Of a stretch of 64,000 bases of DNA, positions 25,145 to 37,446 are shown piece after piece. The position numbers and the translations under genes were made by a program. Position 1 is the first letter of the stretch, and every line of letters begins with the position of its first letter. Below the pieces are notes generated by a model that was not told the DNA's origin, did not search any database, and worked only from the letters and a program-made list of their open reading frames with translations. Where the stretch lies: positions 1,054,001 through 1,118,000 of the forward strand of contig WACJ01000404.1 in the NCBI GenBank assembly GCA_008973525.1. Direction: 5' to 3'. Source of the stretch: Stenopsyche tienmushanensis (Eukaryota > Arthropoda > Insecta > Trichoptera > Stenopsychidae).

Positions 25145-25184
25145 TCTCATTTATCAAAGTAATTTTTGACTTTGATAAATGAGA
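25145..25184. repeat. perfect hairpin, 16-bp stem and 8-nt loop
   Basis: The arms TCTCATTTATCAAAGT (25145-25160) and its exact complement (25169-25184) are separated by AATTTTTG. No mismatches. A 40-base perfect hairpin is unlikely in random DNA of this length. Its function is unknown. Confidence 0.8.
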
Positions 25185-27219
25185 CGATTTTGAAGGACCA
25201 AGATGTGGTCAATCATTGTAATATTTGAAGGATCAGATGTAGGTATGTTGGGTGATCATCGTTTTTGATTGAATCCATAATCGTAACTATTTTCATACAC
25301 GAGAAATCATTTAAAATTGATATCAATTCGTGTTTAATCTAGAGATTCGTTGATTTTATTTAGGGTTTGATGTTTGATTTAACATCCAAAATTATTATAT
25401 GCCATTTACTCCATCCCTTGAAATATTTATGACTTCTTGTATATTTTATTACCAAAAAAAATCTTTGAACGAAGTTTGTCAATTCTTATAAGGGTTCTTC
25501 CGCAAGGGCACATGGATCTTTTTCCGATTTTGCTTCCCGGATTTGAAGACTTAAAAAATTGTAATAAAACGTGATTGAAAATCGTTTGTTTCATTTACGA
25601 TCGCACTTAACGTCTCTCCATTTTTCATTATTTTTTCGTGAGCAAGATTGTGAAATGAAAACGTTTTAAAGCCGATTCTCGGCCGTAAATTAAGCATTTA
25701 ACACATTAAAAGCTCGTTCCGTCTATTGATCCAATCGGTACGACCTTTTTATCGCGCAATCTAAAAGGTTGTACAAGAAATATTAATATTCGGAAAATGA
25801 AGCTCCCATTTGAAATGCATATGAATGCTAAATCGCAATCCGTTTAAAATGCATCCGAAGAGATACAACCATTTATTCATACAACGAGATACAGCGATGT
25901 CCATTCGTGCAAAAGCTTACAATTCAAATCGAATAAAAGAAAAGGAGACGCTGCTCTTATATTTATTTATTTATAATTTCATACTGGAGATAAATTTAAC
26001 TGCTATCTTTTGGCAGAAGGCTTTTTTGCTGTCCAATGAGTTATAAGCTTGTATTTTATTGTACATCTTGACATAATTTATACAAGTAAAATCATTAAAT
26101 ATTTTCTACATAAACGCTTTTCTAGATCTCTACAAAACTAAGCGAATTACTTTAAGCAAATAGGACAAACAAATAAATGTCTCAATACAAAAATATCAAT
26201 AAATCGATATTTAATCCATTTCTATTAATATTTCACATTTCAGAATTTTCTGTTACCCTGAATAAATAAAATTGTTTGGATGGTTATCGATCGACGTACA
26301 TCGTACTACAATTTTAAAAGCAATTTAAGCGTATGCCTTTATTCTCCATTAAACTGAATCGGGCTGATGATGATGATAGTAATATAATACATCTACCAAT
26401 TAGTCCAGCGCCAGACTGTTTAACCCTTTGACGTTGTCATTAAGCTGCTTTATTAATATATATTATATAAATGCCACTGTAAGCATCAATATTACCAAAA
26501 ATAGCCTAAGTTTTAAATATCTGCCTATTGTTGTGATTCAATTTTCTCCATCGATGAATTAATTTTATCAATGAAAATACATCCAACTAAGAGATCGTTC
26601 TATTGGCTTTTGTATTTATATTAAAACCCTCTCACAGAAAGAAGATTAATAGAAATAATGAGTACTTTTACAGATAGTATTCCATAGAAACTCGAGCATA
26701 GATTGTATATTGCACCAAAATTGAAAGTCAATCAAGATGTTTCTAGTATTAAAAGTAGATCGTAAATACCATTTCTTTGAATATAGAAGAAATTAAATTA
26801 TTTATATACTCTGTCTACTATTGAACTTTAGGAGGATATAACATTTGTATTGATGAAATTAATGAACATCAATAGAAATAAATTTTACGTCTTAAAGGAT
26901 AATTTAGTTATTTTCAAGATTACTAACTGCAACTCAAGTATTTCATATTATTATGAATTAATTGCGATGTGGTAAATATTTCATTCAAAGGAGCATAATT
27001 CTTTCATCAAAAATAATGAATGCTATAATTGGTCAAACCGAATATCTTCTTTTGACCGCAGGCATCCTTTTGATAATTCAAAAAGTATCCTGAATGAAAA
27101 GCACCTCAAACAAATTAATTAATTATCCCCGCGCTATATGGAAAATAAATTAAATGAAAATACAGCTCGATTCGCAAAACATCCCCTTTCCTCGAATGAA
27201 ATACATTTTTCGGATCCGC

Positions 27220-27580
27220 TGTCGTGCAGAATTTTTGCTCGTATAATTTAAATATGGTATATGTGCCCAAAGTCTCGATAAATAGAGATGAGTTGATGAA
27301 TCAACGGCCGGATATTAGAAGGATCCGGAAGCGAAAGGTGGCCACTTAAGCTGCGAGGGTGAAATTCGGGGGAAGGTAATAAACCAAAAAGGTTAATAAA
27401 GCCTTTCCAATTTTTCCCACATTCCCGTGTGTGAAGGGTACATACCCTTCTAGTTCGGGAGAACGTCAGAAATGAAGATGAGTCCGACGAGGGCGCGTGA
27501 AAGCTGGCAACCTCCTCCTAATTGGAAATTGCCCTTCAAATTGACCGAAGCTTCTCCCCCGGGCATATCCCTGTTCTGTT
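27220..27580. other. mixed-composition islet, possible conserved element
   Basis: GC content rises over about 350 bp with no long open frame on either strand. It includes GAAGGGTA-CA-TACCCTTC (27437-27454), an 8-bp inverted repeat with a 2-base centre. This pattern fits an enhancer or other conserved non-coding DNA better than an exon. Confidence 0.3.
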
Positions 27581-29289
27581 TATAAAATTCACACATCAGT
27601 TTACAAATATTATTATTACGCATATTTAATAAATTTTATATGGTTATTTATGGGGCTAATTTAATCAAGACCGAATTATTTTATCTTTAGCAACCCCCGA
27701 AACATCATTATTTGCATCGTTCAGGGCTAACAAAAAATATTTTATGCCAAATAATTTATTTTTACCAACAATTTTGAATTAGAAAATTAAAATGTTTTTA
27801 AAAGCTGTCGAGAGACGTTTTTGCATATACGTTCTTCATGGCATATTTCCAGGACCTCCTAATGCTTCTAAAGCGTTTAATTTAACAACGAAGCCCCAGT
27901 ATGTCAATTTGGTCTGTTAAATGATTCATGACATTTTTGGCGTATACTTTCATCCTTTGAAAGTGGCTGTAAATGGATACAGGGTTTATGGCATCTATTT
28001 AGGGACGTTTAAATATTTAAAATATTTACTCTTATACTGTCCACCTTCATATTCTTAGCAGTCGTTTATTAATGTTAATAATATACGACGCAGCTTTTCT
28101 TTCTTTCTCTTCCAGCTAAAACGAATATGAAAAACGATTTTCTATATTTTATAACAAAAATGCCTTAAATTGTAAATCCACATTAAAATCCAAATACATT
28201 ATTTTTACGTCATACTTCAGTATTTTTTTAAAAAGAAACATAGATAAATTTTTGTATTGAAGGAAAAGTTTATATCAATTTTCATGATCTTTCAAAAGCT
28301 TAAAACTGCAATCAACAAGACATGTAAAACAAATAGATGAAAGATAGAAAAGTATTCTATTTTAATTTGATAGTATAAAGATATAGGCTGTATTTGATAG
28401 TATAAAATTAATAATATCTTCTCTAAAATCTATCTATCTTAGAACACTGTAAATCCATTTAGTTTTTTACAATATAACACATTTAAAATTGAACAAGATC
28501 ACCAACATTGTATGGTGAAAATAGAGTAGATGAAATAGTTGAACTTGTAAGTATACAAGAGGGGAAAGTTTTAACGATATGAATATCGAAGATATTCAAT
28601 AACTACTGGTGGAACCAAATTTAGTGGAAATGGCATCTGTTGTTATAAACCAAAATTGAGATGACTATATTACAAATGGAAACGATAGTTGTTAAATATT
28701 TCAACTGCATTTTGACTTAACTGCACAAATGGAGTTGTAGTGATTAAATTTAGATCATTCTACTAAAATATGCCAAAAAATCAAAAGCAAATTTAAAAAA
28801 AGGCTTTTTGCCAATAATATAATATAGAATTTAAGGAAGATCAACAGATCCTGATCAATGGGATATAAGTAAACGTCCTCGTTTAATTGTTATTCATCAT
28901 TTTTTCATATATGATTGTATGATTTTACATTGAAACCCAATTCAGTTTTGCTTCATATAATACAAATTTGTATTATTATAACATTTTTATGAGCGTGTTA
29001 TACTTGAAATATCCATAAATACACCCTTAATCGTCATAGTAAATATTATGAATATCGAAATAAAATCCAAATTTAAATGCAAGTCCAGTTACATAATACA
29101 ATAAAGCTTTTACTTGTGTACCTGAAGATGAGGACAAAACTTTTAAGGTTGTTTTTATTGGCAGACATAAACCCATTGTCGCTAAGGGGGCGTAACACAC
29201 AGAAGGGGTTGAAGTGGGTGCGGGGTGCATTTAAGACGTAGAAGCGATTCGGAAGTGACGTAAAGATCGTTGAATGGACCATCGTGCGC

Positions 29290-29600
29290 ATTGTTTGAAT
29301 GTTTTACGGTCGGCCCCGCGAGCCACATGTTTATGGTCCACGTGGCACTTTGACACATCCGCCGCTCCTCTTTCTAGTTAGTAGTCCGGCTGTTATGCGA
29401 GCGGGGGGGGTTATCAGCCCCCTCCCAGTTGGCATTATCACGGCTCGTATTTTATTGTTGTCAACTCTTGATATGATAACACAATAATCCTATGAGGCCG
29501 GGTTACTCTTTTTAATTTTATCGCCGCACGTGAGCAAAATTCGGTCAAACACAGGATAAGTCACGTTCCCACTTGCTCCGGCCCTGTGCTCGATACTGAT
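29290..29600. other. GC-rich islet
   Basis: Clear rise in G+C with several CpGs and a G-run facing a C-run (about 29401-29428). A 62-codon plus-strand frame (29299-29487) spans it but has no recognisable domain. Nature undecided (exon, promoter or conserved element). Confidence 0.3.
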
Positions 29601-30009
29601 CGCAGCTATGCGGATACATTAATGCTAAAAGCTGTACAAATTTTCCAAACTTACACAATGCTAAAAGGTTTTTATTGATATTCCGTACATTTTTCATTTT
29701 AGCCTACATTACGTATCAATAACAACCGAGGCGGTAATCAAAACGTTCGTTCTGTTTCAACCCCTAATCGAAGACAAATTGCTTGGCGTTTTGAAAATTC
29801 ATCAAAAAATTCAATCGGAAAACAGCACCCTCAACAATAAAAACATAAGTCTAAATAAACTGTATTCTTAAAAATATTAATTTATAAAACATATTTGATG
29901 GGCTTTTTTAATTAATAGTATCAGTCGTGGAACGTAAGATCTTAGTAGTTTTTCGCCAACAGAAAAATACATATTTTATTTAGACTAATCATCATTATCT
30001 TCTTATAAT

Positions 30010-30725
30010 GGATTACTATTGTGCAATTGGATAAGATATATTTGATCGAAAATCTGATTCGTCACTGCTGCTGTAAATCCTGAAGATTCGCATTGCCTTT
30101 AGAAATCGCATAAATCAAATTTCTTCAGCAGAATCAGAATCTAATATGAGGGTGAAATTTGATAGTTGGGTAACAAAACTATAGTATTTTTTGCTGTTTT
30201 TATTTATTATTTACACTAAACAAGACACATTATCTTTACTTCCATCAACTAATACTAATCATTCCAATTCAACGTCTACTTCATATATATAATCACTGTA
30301 GGCAATACTTTCAAATTTATATATATCAGAGTTTTTTTCACAATTTTGGCATTTTCTTGTTAATGTTGCTTTTGTATAAAATTATGATAAGAACGTCAGA
30401 AGTGAATGAAATCAAAGCAATTTCAATCTTCCTCTCTCTCTCAGTGTCAATCTATTGTAGTTAATATCCTTTTCTCCCTTGATATTTTTAGAAGATAAAA
30501 TAAATATTGTAAAATATTATATAAAAATCCCTATCTAAACACGAAATCAAAAAAATGATCATCTTGATTGACCATTTCAGTGTAAAGCAGCGTTATATCT
30601 TTGTGAGAAAAACCCACCAAAAGTCTGGAAAAGGATTTGCCAATTTTGCCACTTAAACGGTTATAATCTAAGCAAATTTGAACGTAACCATAGGTATTGA
30701 AATGATCTACCAAAAAAGAAATCAA
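30010..30725 (-). repeat. unclassified element with coding traces, copy A
   Basis: The minus strand matches the plus strand of 45170-45690 in several ordered blocks. The first is an open stretch ending HKDITLLYTEMV...DHFF (copy B: CKDTTLLYTETV...DHFF), which closes with a stop near 30531. The second is EVDVELE, a stop, LVLVDGSKDNVSCLV (copy B: EVDAEMEILALADKNKDDVP plus CVV). The third is TLILDSDSAEE, then, after an in-frame stop, SSSDESDFRSNIS (copy B: TLILDSNSTK and NDSDESHPNANIS). Amino-acid similarity outlasts the stops, so both copies descend from a coding element. The acidic Ser/Asp-rich segment recalls the N-terminal regions of some DNA-transposon proteins, but I cannot assign a superfamily. 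No terminal repeats or target duplication were found. Confidence 0.6.
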
Positions 30726-33700
30726 ATTCTCTACATATCATTGAAGAATTGTAACAAAGACTCGTATATATTTTAAAATGCTTATAAAATGAGCATTAGA
30801 GTGCCACACGAACTATCCTTGGACATTTAATTGCAAAATGTGAACATTTTTAACTCTTTGTTCACAAGAAAATAATATAATACCAAATTCATTTAACTAG
30901 GGATTTATACTTGACTTATTGATGGTATATAATACAACAGTATTCGAATAAATACTAGAGAAATGGGAAACAGTGACTTCGATTAAGCGAATCATATCTT
31001 GACATGCATTCAACGATATATCCAGAATTTAAAAAAATATGCTCAACAATCTTTTTGGACGTATTCCAAGCTCTCAACTAAGCTTGACAACCAGAATTGA
31101 AACACAACCTGAATGTCATAAGCTTATTAGGAATTGATGTTGGATTATTTGCTTCAATCATCAAATGCCAGCAAATAGAGTCATCATGCAAGAGTTATCT
31201 GATTATTGATATTAAGGTAAACTAGGTAAAGTAATTATAAAACTATAGTTACATTCCAGATTAAATTTCAAATAGTAAATAATCCCATAATATAAACATA
31301 CACAAATACCTCCAAATAAATAATGCAGTAAAGAAATATAATAATGTAAAGCATTCCTTGATATCAAAGATCAATAATTAAAAAACAACAGTCCACCTGT
31401 GATAAGTCGTTTGAATTGGCAAGAAATATTTCAGATTGATAGAGAGACATTAAGCAGTTAAAATAGAAGAAAACATAAGATAGAAGATATAAAATAGAAG
31501 AAACCGATGCAAGATCTAGGACGAAGATAAAGTTGAAATGAAAGTGTTTAATACTAGTCGTTTTTTATAGCTTATATTTCCGTGAGAACGCTTGGAAAAA
31601 TTGTGGATACAAAACAAGCTTAAGCAATCCGCTCCAATAAATTTCAAGAAGATTTATTGAATTGATCTCTAGAATCTTACAATAGATTCATCCATCCATC
31701 CATACATTTAAGTGGATAATTCCTTAAAAATTAAATCTTAAATGCTTGTTTGACACGCTCGTTTCTCTAGCACAAATTGTAAGAATTTATAAAAAAAAAC
31801 ATTAAAAATAAGAAACAATTAATTTAGCAAATGATTTGTCTTCGTTTAAAACCTTGAAGAACATTTTACATTATCGGATGATATAATGTATTTTCAAGTG
31901 CTTGATAGTATCATTTTAAGCGTTGTTGGTTGCTATAGTCTTTAGCTTTAATATAATTATTTAAAATATGCTCGGAGAACAGATAAATTGAACCTTACTT
32001 ATTAATTTCACAGAATAATTAAGATCTTTTAACTGATAAACGATAGTCAAACAAAGGTCGCAAAAGCGCTCCTGTGATATCCAGAGGGTTAATTTATAAT
32101 TGAAATAAATAATTAAGCAACATTACTATATTATATAAGCTGAGCGTTATTTCAATTAACCTATGAGCCTCCATATCAAACAAATACATCCCTTTCTTGT
32201 TTTATAATAAAATAATGTATGAGATCAGATGTAAATATTTCAATTCATAATTTAAAAATCAACCCTCTTACACTTTTTTATTCAAAGTTATTTATATAAT
32301 AAATTGACATAAACGAATCGATATTATTATTGCGGATCAAAAAATTATTTTCGAGCCCATTGCCCATTTTTACATGAAAATCGAATTACTCACAAAAAAA
32401 TACGATTGTGTAAGAACACAGCGTTCGTGTTGTTCAGCAAAAAGGGTTTTTTCTAGCAAACAATAGCTATTATGGGGCAAAAATTCCCTTGTTATTGTTC
32501 CTTGAAATTGGTCTGCAGAAAGGGGAAGATAACGAAGAATATATAAGGACTATAAAGGCTTGTAAAAATTATGACATAAAAAAATCGTCGGAGGAAGAGC
32601 CGGGGCATTTCGTGTCCGAGTAGCGGCATTTGCTTTACCCATGACAACACTCTGGACGCTAATTACACTCACATCATATGGCTGAACCTTTACATCGTTT
32701 TGCCACCCCCATGGGCGCCCCCAACCCTCAGACGGACCTAGGCTCATCTGAATTCACCCCTTTATCACCCGACCCGCCCGCGCTGGTCCTGTTATCTTCG
32801 TATAATATGCACCCAGGCACTGTTGGACGCGGTCCTCGTTTTTCGCTTCTTTCCCGACAGGCTTCACTCCTTATTTCTTTTTTTGGTTCGCCACGGTGTT
32901 TTTACAGAGAAATTCACATCTAATTAAAATTCCTTGAATATTTCATGAAATTACGGCACAAAGTGCATCAAAGCGTTAACGCATTCATTATCAATTAAGA
33001 CGCGTGTAATAAAATTTAGATTGCATTTTTCTGGACGCTGAGAAAGCAGCATGGAACAAAAGCCCACTTCCAAATGTAAATAAACATTTTATCTTTCGAA
33101 ATGGATAGTTAACTTATTAAGAACATTAATATTCTTTAATGTGCCATGTCTATCCTTGGAATAATCTAAATTGCATATGTAAACATGAACTTTGCTTCCA
33201 AGTCCAATGACTCCATAAACTTACTTGTTCGTTGTCGTATTTGATCGAAATAAAATCCATCAATAGTTTGAATCAGCAAGTGGCCATGGAAAGGCAAGAA
33301 TTGGGTCGGGTTATAATTTGGGCCAAATGACCGCTAAATATAAGTTTTTGTTTATGGTGGTATACCAGCATATTAACATTAAATTCATGCATTTACATAC
33401 AGTCAAAAGAATGGTAAAATATGCCAACCATAAGAACGTTAACGAGGATGGAAACATATCACAAAATGTCACATTAATGTAGCATACGACTCTTTCATCG
33501 CCAGATAATTATAATTTCGCCATTTACTTGTTGATATCCTATTTAAATAATTCTACTTTGGGCCTATGTTGAATTAATTGCCAAACCACCATCAATAATG
33601 GATGTAACACTTTAAGAAAAATAAAATCCAAATTTATTTCATCAGACTTTTGATTGAAATCTTATTATCGAAGATCGCTGCAGATCTCGATCATCACTTT

Positions 33701-34351
33701 CGAATTTATCCCTAAGTAGTGTTATTTTATGTTGTATCTATTACAGATCGACTACGAAACATAATACAAGGGCTTATTTTTCATCTCTTACATTTCCATG
33801 ATATTTTTTGGATAGCTTTCGGTGTTGTTTTCCAATAATACAAAAAATAACTGAAAGGACTCAAAAATAATGAGAGGTATCTTTCTCACCCAATAAACAT
33901 CCATTCGATGTGTTTTTCGATCTTTCGTGTTTATTTTCATCTTTCAAATAACATATACGAGTATCAATTTTGTTGATTTATATGACATATTTTAATATTC
34001 AGCAATTTAATTATTCACTATAAGTCATCAAAGTAAGACAGCCATTTTATTAGACGATCCAATTAAAAGTTGAAATCGGATTTTAATTAATACTTTTCAA
34101 TTTGCTCTCATTGACTTCAACTGCCAAGTATAACTAATAATTGGGTGTTCTTACATTTAAAATATTATTTTTGCTATCATTGAATAAATTCGCAATTTCA
34201 ATTTATCAATAAACCCTAAGAGAATAAAAACATTTTAAGTTCTTAGGATATTTTTGAGAATACATTGCGAAAAACTGCCCCCAAATAAAAAAATTAAAGT
34301 AAATAAAAATCCTATGAACTTATTGAGTGATATGTTAACACGAATAATGAA
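30726..34351. other. AT-rich non-coding stretch
   Basis: No gene was recognised. A GC-rich islet at 32560-32850 is listed separately. An AGAGGGTTAA motif at about 32082-32091 could be the right edge of a TTAA-type element, but no left edge was found. Confidence 0.45.
32560..32850. other. GC-rich islet
   Basis: A local GC-rich block with open frames on both strands (minus 32550-32747, plus 32678-32923), as expected wherever stops become rare. Neither frame shows a known domain and no strong splice sites bound them. It may be regulatory or an unrecognised exon. Confidence 0.3.
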
Positions 34352-34353
34352 TA

Positions 34354-34831
34354 CACTCGGGCCTCGTATAACACGGTTTTATACAACACGTTTGTATAAA
34401 TTGTGACATGTTTTTTACAACACGCTTTATATAACACGGTTTGATGGGGAAAAATATACAATATTTTAAATTATTATTGATATCAAACTAAAGAACAATA
34501 AAAATTTATCGTGATATTGATGGAGAAGGTTTTGATGATATGGATATTCATGACGAAGGCATAGAATTAGCTATGTAATTCGATTTTTTTAATAAAAAAA
34601 TGATCTTATAATAGAAAGAAGCTTAAAATTCAAGAGAGAAATACAATAGATTTTGGAATCTTATAATGAAATATGTAAATATTTATACGCTTAAAGCAGA
34701 CAATCGCTTATTAACAAATTTTTGAAAACTAAAACCAAAAATACTCCAGATTTATCTGATGATGGAAACCCACAACAGATCTCGAAAAATAATGAAACAT
34801 ATAAAATTATAAGTGATGGCGATGATGAATG
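34354..34831 (+). pseudogene. pogo/Tigger transposon relic with left end and transposase tail
   Basis: A TA (34352-34353) precedes a Tigger-like left end, CACTCGGGCCTCGTATAACA, with several imperfect repeats of the word (A)CAACACG/ATAACACG down to about 34440. The N-terminal and central transposase parts are missing. From about 34509 the C-terminal tail is legible: DIDGEGFDDMDIHDEGIE, a stop, then ERSLKFKRE and, after shifts and stops, SRQSLINKFLKTKTKNT, ending SDGDDE and a stop at about 34831. This matches the acidic region and the ERSLKxxR...RQTSIxxFF tail of Tigger-like proteins. No right inverted repeat was found. A related fragment lies at 55393-55705. Confidence 0.75.
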
Positions 34832-35372
34832 AATGGTATATTATATATTATACGTTTTTACCCATTACATTTACTTACAGACCTTCACTTCTTTATTAAA
34901 AATAATTTATAATAAATAACGGAAAGATGTATAATATTATATTTTGAAGACAAAATTAGTGTTTGAGATGTTATCATTAGTGATACTTCTTAAGGAATAA
35001 TTTTGACCAGCAATCGTCTTCATACTTGGAATATATTTTTAATTTATTATTAGATGGAACTTCAAATATATCATCTTCAAGTGGGAACAGAAAACAATCT
35101 AGCATGTACAAAAGCAGAACGCTCCGAAAACGTCAGCAATAAATCCAAAGCAAACTCCATTAACCCAGAAACCCCCAAATGTAATAATTTCATACATTTA
35201 TTAATGACTAGGAAGTAAATCAAAAATCTCCTCTTTGAAAAATAGTATACTAATAACACACTCAATTTGTAAATGCGCATCCATTTCAAATTATGTACTC
35301 GACATAACGAACGAAAGTATCGAACGCTTTCAGACAATTAGTTCAGCTTTTAGTAGGCTCATTTCTCTCCAG

Positions 35373-35556
35373 AAGTTTTGCAAAACTTTACAATCGTTTT
35401 ATTTGATCTTCGGCATAAGTGGAAGAGTTTCGTGTCGTCAGATGTGCTCGTCTTCAGCCGAATTTCGCTTTGAAATCGAATCGGCAGTTATCGCGATCGT
35501 AGAATATTTAAAGGAGGAAAATTTCGTGGAACCGCTCGGTGATCAAATTTCCACAG
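35373..35556 (+). CDS. candidate host exon (unidentified protein)
   Basis: A frame open from 35235 to a TAG at 35631 ends in coding-like sequence: AEFRFEIESAVIAIVEYLKE, then ENFVEPLGDQISTG. It contains a textbook donor CAG|GTGAGT at 35554-35562. Acceptors with pyrimidine tracts sit at 35371-35372 (TTTCTCTCCAG) and 35456-35457 (TCGTCTTCAG). Using the latter gives a 99-nt exon whose length is a multiple of three. An in-frame ATG (MCSSSAEF...) at 35442 would instead make it a first coding exon. If the donor is skipped the frame runs on 25 codons (ETDEEVDSRGTISRIYSGG) to the stop. The helical pattern IVEYLKEENFVEPL faintly recalls LisH motifs, but I would not assign it. Lack of neighbouring exons is the main weakness. 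Confidence 0.33.
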
Positions 35557-36165
35557 GTGAGTCGAATGCTCTGGAAACAGATGAAGAGGTCGATTCCAGA
35601 GGGACCATCTCTCGAATCTACTCCGGTGGGTAGAACCGGTTACGTGCGAAGTTAACGGGAAGTCCCGTAATTTCCTGTAGTTTCCTCCACAGTAAATATT
35701 GGCCTTTGCGCTACTGTTTCCGTGAACAACGTGACCAATCTACCAAAAGTATTTTATATCTTGTATGAATTTACCATAATTGCATCCTTTAGCAATTTTT
35801 TGGTCCCATTATCCTGATACAAATCTGAAGACTATATCACATTTTTTTAAAAAAACTATTTTATATTCATTTTAATCGTCTCTTGTGTCATATTACTCCT
35901 TCTATGTCCCCTTATAGTGCTTTTATTTATTGATCATTATTGAACTTGATAATTTTATCTAAACATAACAAATATAACAAAAATTATAAAATTTCATAAA
36001 TTAAACTATGAACGAAAAATGATTGGGGCTTTATGCTCATTTTTTTTAAATAATCTATTTGAAGTTATTGAATTTAAATTGATTATTATACATTAATTAT
36101 AAGCATCTATTAAAAGGCTAATTATAATTATCATCATTATAGAGAGTCGCAGCATTTCTCTCTAA
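35557..36165. other. AT-rich non-coding stretch after candidate exon
   Basis: Apart from 75 open bases after the donor, nothing was recognised. No AATAAA signal lies in the first few hundred bases, which slightly favours splicing at 35557 over use as a last exon. Confidence 0.4.
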
Positions 36166-36993
36166 GACTAGGGCAGGGGTTGGCAATTTGTCAAGTGAGA
36201 AGAGCCAAATTGTCATGGAAACAGGATAACAAAAATACCAGAAAGCCACATATATGTAATATACATATGTACAATCAGCTCTCGACTTATGACGGAGTTC
36301 CGTTCCGCCACCTTGGACATAAACTTGGACTTGGCAAAATGGTCATTTGGTCAATGGTCGAATTTCATATAAAAATAGTATGAACTATATAGTCTTGGAA
36401 AAGATATTGTGTCATCCATGCCTTTTTGTTCCAGCGATAATATAACGGCAAAGTAGACTTATTGATTTCCTTAAAGAATCCTTAGTTTTTTAAATCAATA
36501 TTTATAAAAATGAATGTCTGTGGTCCGTGGTCCGTTTGTCTCGTATACATTCCTATACCATTCATCTGATTGCAATGAAACTTTGGGGAGTTATTGTGCG
36601 CACCTGCGTGAACATTTTTAAATTATTATAAATATTTTTAACAGATACACCATTTTGGCGTATATTGGTGTGGTTAAATAAAGCGTGGCCCGTGAAGACG
36701 GGGAGAGGATGCGCGCGCAATACGATGATTGAGTTCTGCTCACGAGACAGAGGGAGACAGTCAATCTTCGAGGCGAGAGCAAGCACGCGCATGCTTTTGA
36801 ATCCTAGCCTTTCAGCTCGCACTACACGTGGCCTGAAGCAATAAACCACGTAACTGTAATACAACGTTTCTTTCCAAATAATTGCTTAATTAATCGGAGC
36901 AGAAATTGGAGTTTACATCCAAAGAGCCGCAAACGTTTATACAAAGAGCCGCATGCGGCTCGCGAGCCGCTTTTGCCAACCTCTGGACTAGGA
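36166..36993. mobile_element. hAT-type non-autonomous element, 812 bp
   Basis: The terminal inverted repeats are CAGGGGTTGGCAA at 36174-36186 and its near-perfect complement (12 of 13) ending at 36985. The flanks are an 8-bp duplication, GACTAGGG (36166-36173) and GACTAGGA (36986-36993), 7 of 8. An 8-bp duplication and CAGNGGTTGGCAA ends are the hAT signature. Subterminal GAGCC/GAGCCGC repeats occur at both sides. No transposase is encoded. A dispersed repeat (36509-36690) lies inside and a GC-rich stretch fills about 36690-36840. Confidence 0.9.
36509..36690 (+). repeat. dispersed repeat, copy 2 of the 7.4/36.5-kb family
   Basis: Best block 36545-36583 (35 of 39 with 7467-7505). It is contained within the hAT miniature element, so it is either part of that element's body or an older nested insertion. 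Confidence 0.7.
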
Positions 36994-37446
36994 CTTCTTC
37001 CATATCCATTCATGGGAAAGAGTTATATCTTCAACAAACATTTCCTTCTTTATACATTCAATATTGAAGACAGGTGACCCCAGCAAGTGGCGTGAGTTAA
37101 CGGTTGTGTTGGTAATATTTAACGATTGATAGTTTTGGCAGATAATGAGTCAATACAGGCAGGCAATGAGTAATATAAGGTACTAAATTATTCAAGGCGA
37201 CCATATTGATTTTTATTGGAAAGTATTTAAATTCCAGCCCCTCTTTTCCACACGAAGATTATGTATCAAGGACATCAACCCTCCCTTACCTAGATAAATA
37301 TACTGAAATAATTTCATTTTAACATATGTATATGACAACAACAAAAAATCACGATATGATAATCCTTTATCCCTATATAAGTCTCCTTTAGAAATCGCTT
37401 ACAATGCCTACAAATATACATCTTAAAAGAAGAAAAAAATCATTTC
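36994..37446. other. AT-rich non-coding stretch
   Basis: Nothing recognised between the hAT element and the LINE. Confidence 0.5.

Larger units (their letters stand above)
22834..30009. other. AT-rich non-coding stretch with scattered islets
   Basis: No gene was recognised. It holds a perfect hairpin at 25145-25184 and a mixed-composition, possibly conserved block at about 27220-27580 with an 18-bp palindrome-like site (27437-27454). A GC-rich islet lies at about 29290-29600. A TTAACCCTTTGACGTTGTCA motif at about 26419 resembles a piggyBac-type end but has no partner. Confidence 0.4.

Noticed and set aside
26419..26440. piggyBac-type end (TTAACCCTTTGACG)
   Set aside because: No matching inverted end was found within a reasonable distance. 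The motif alone is too short.
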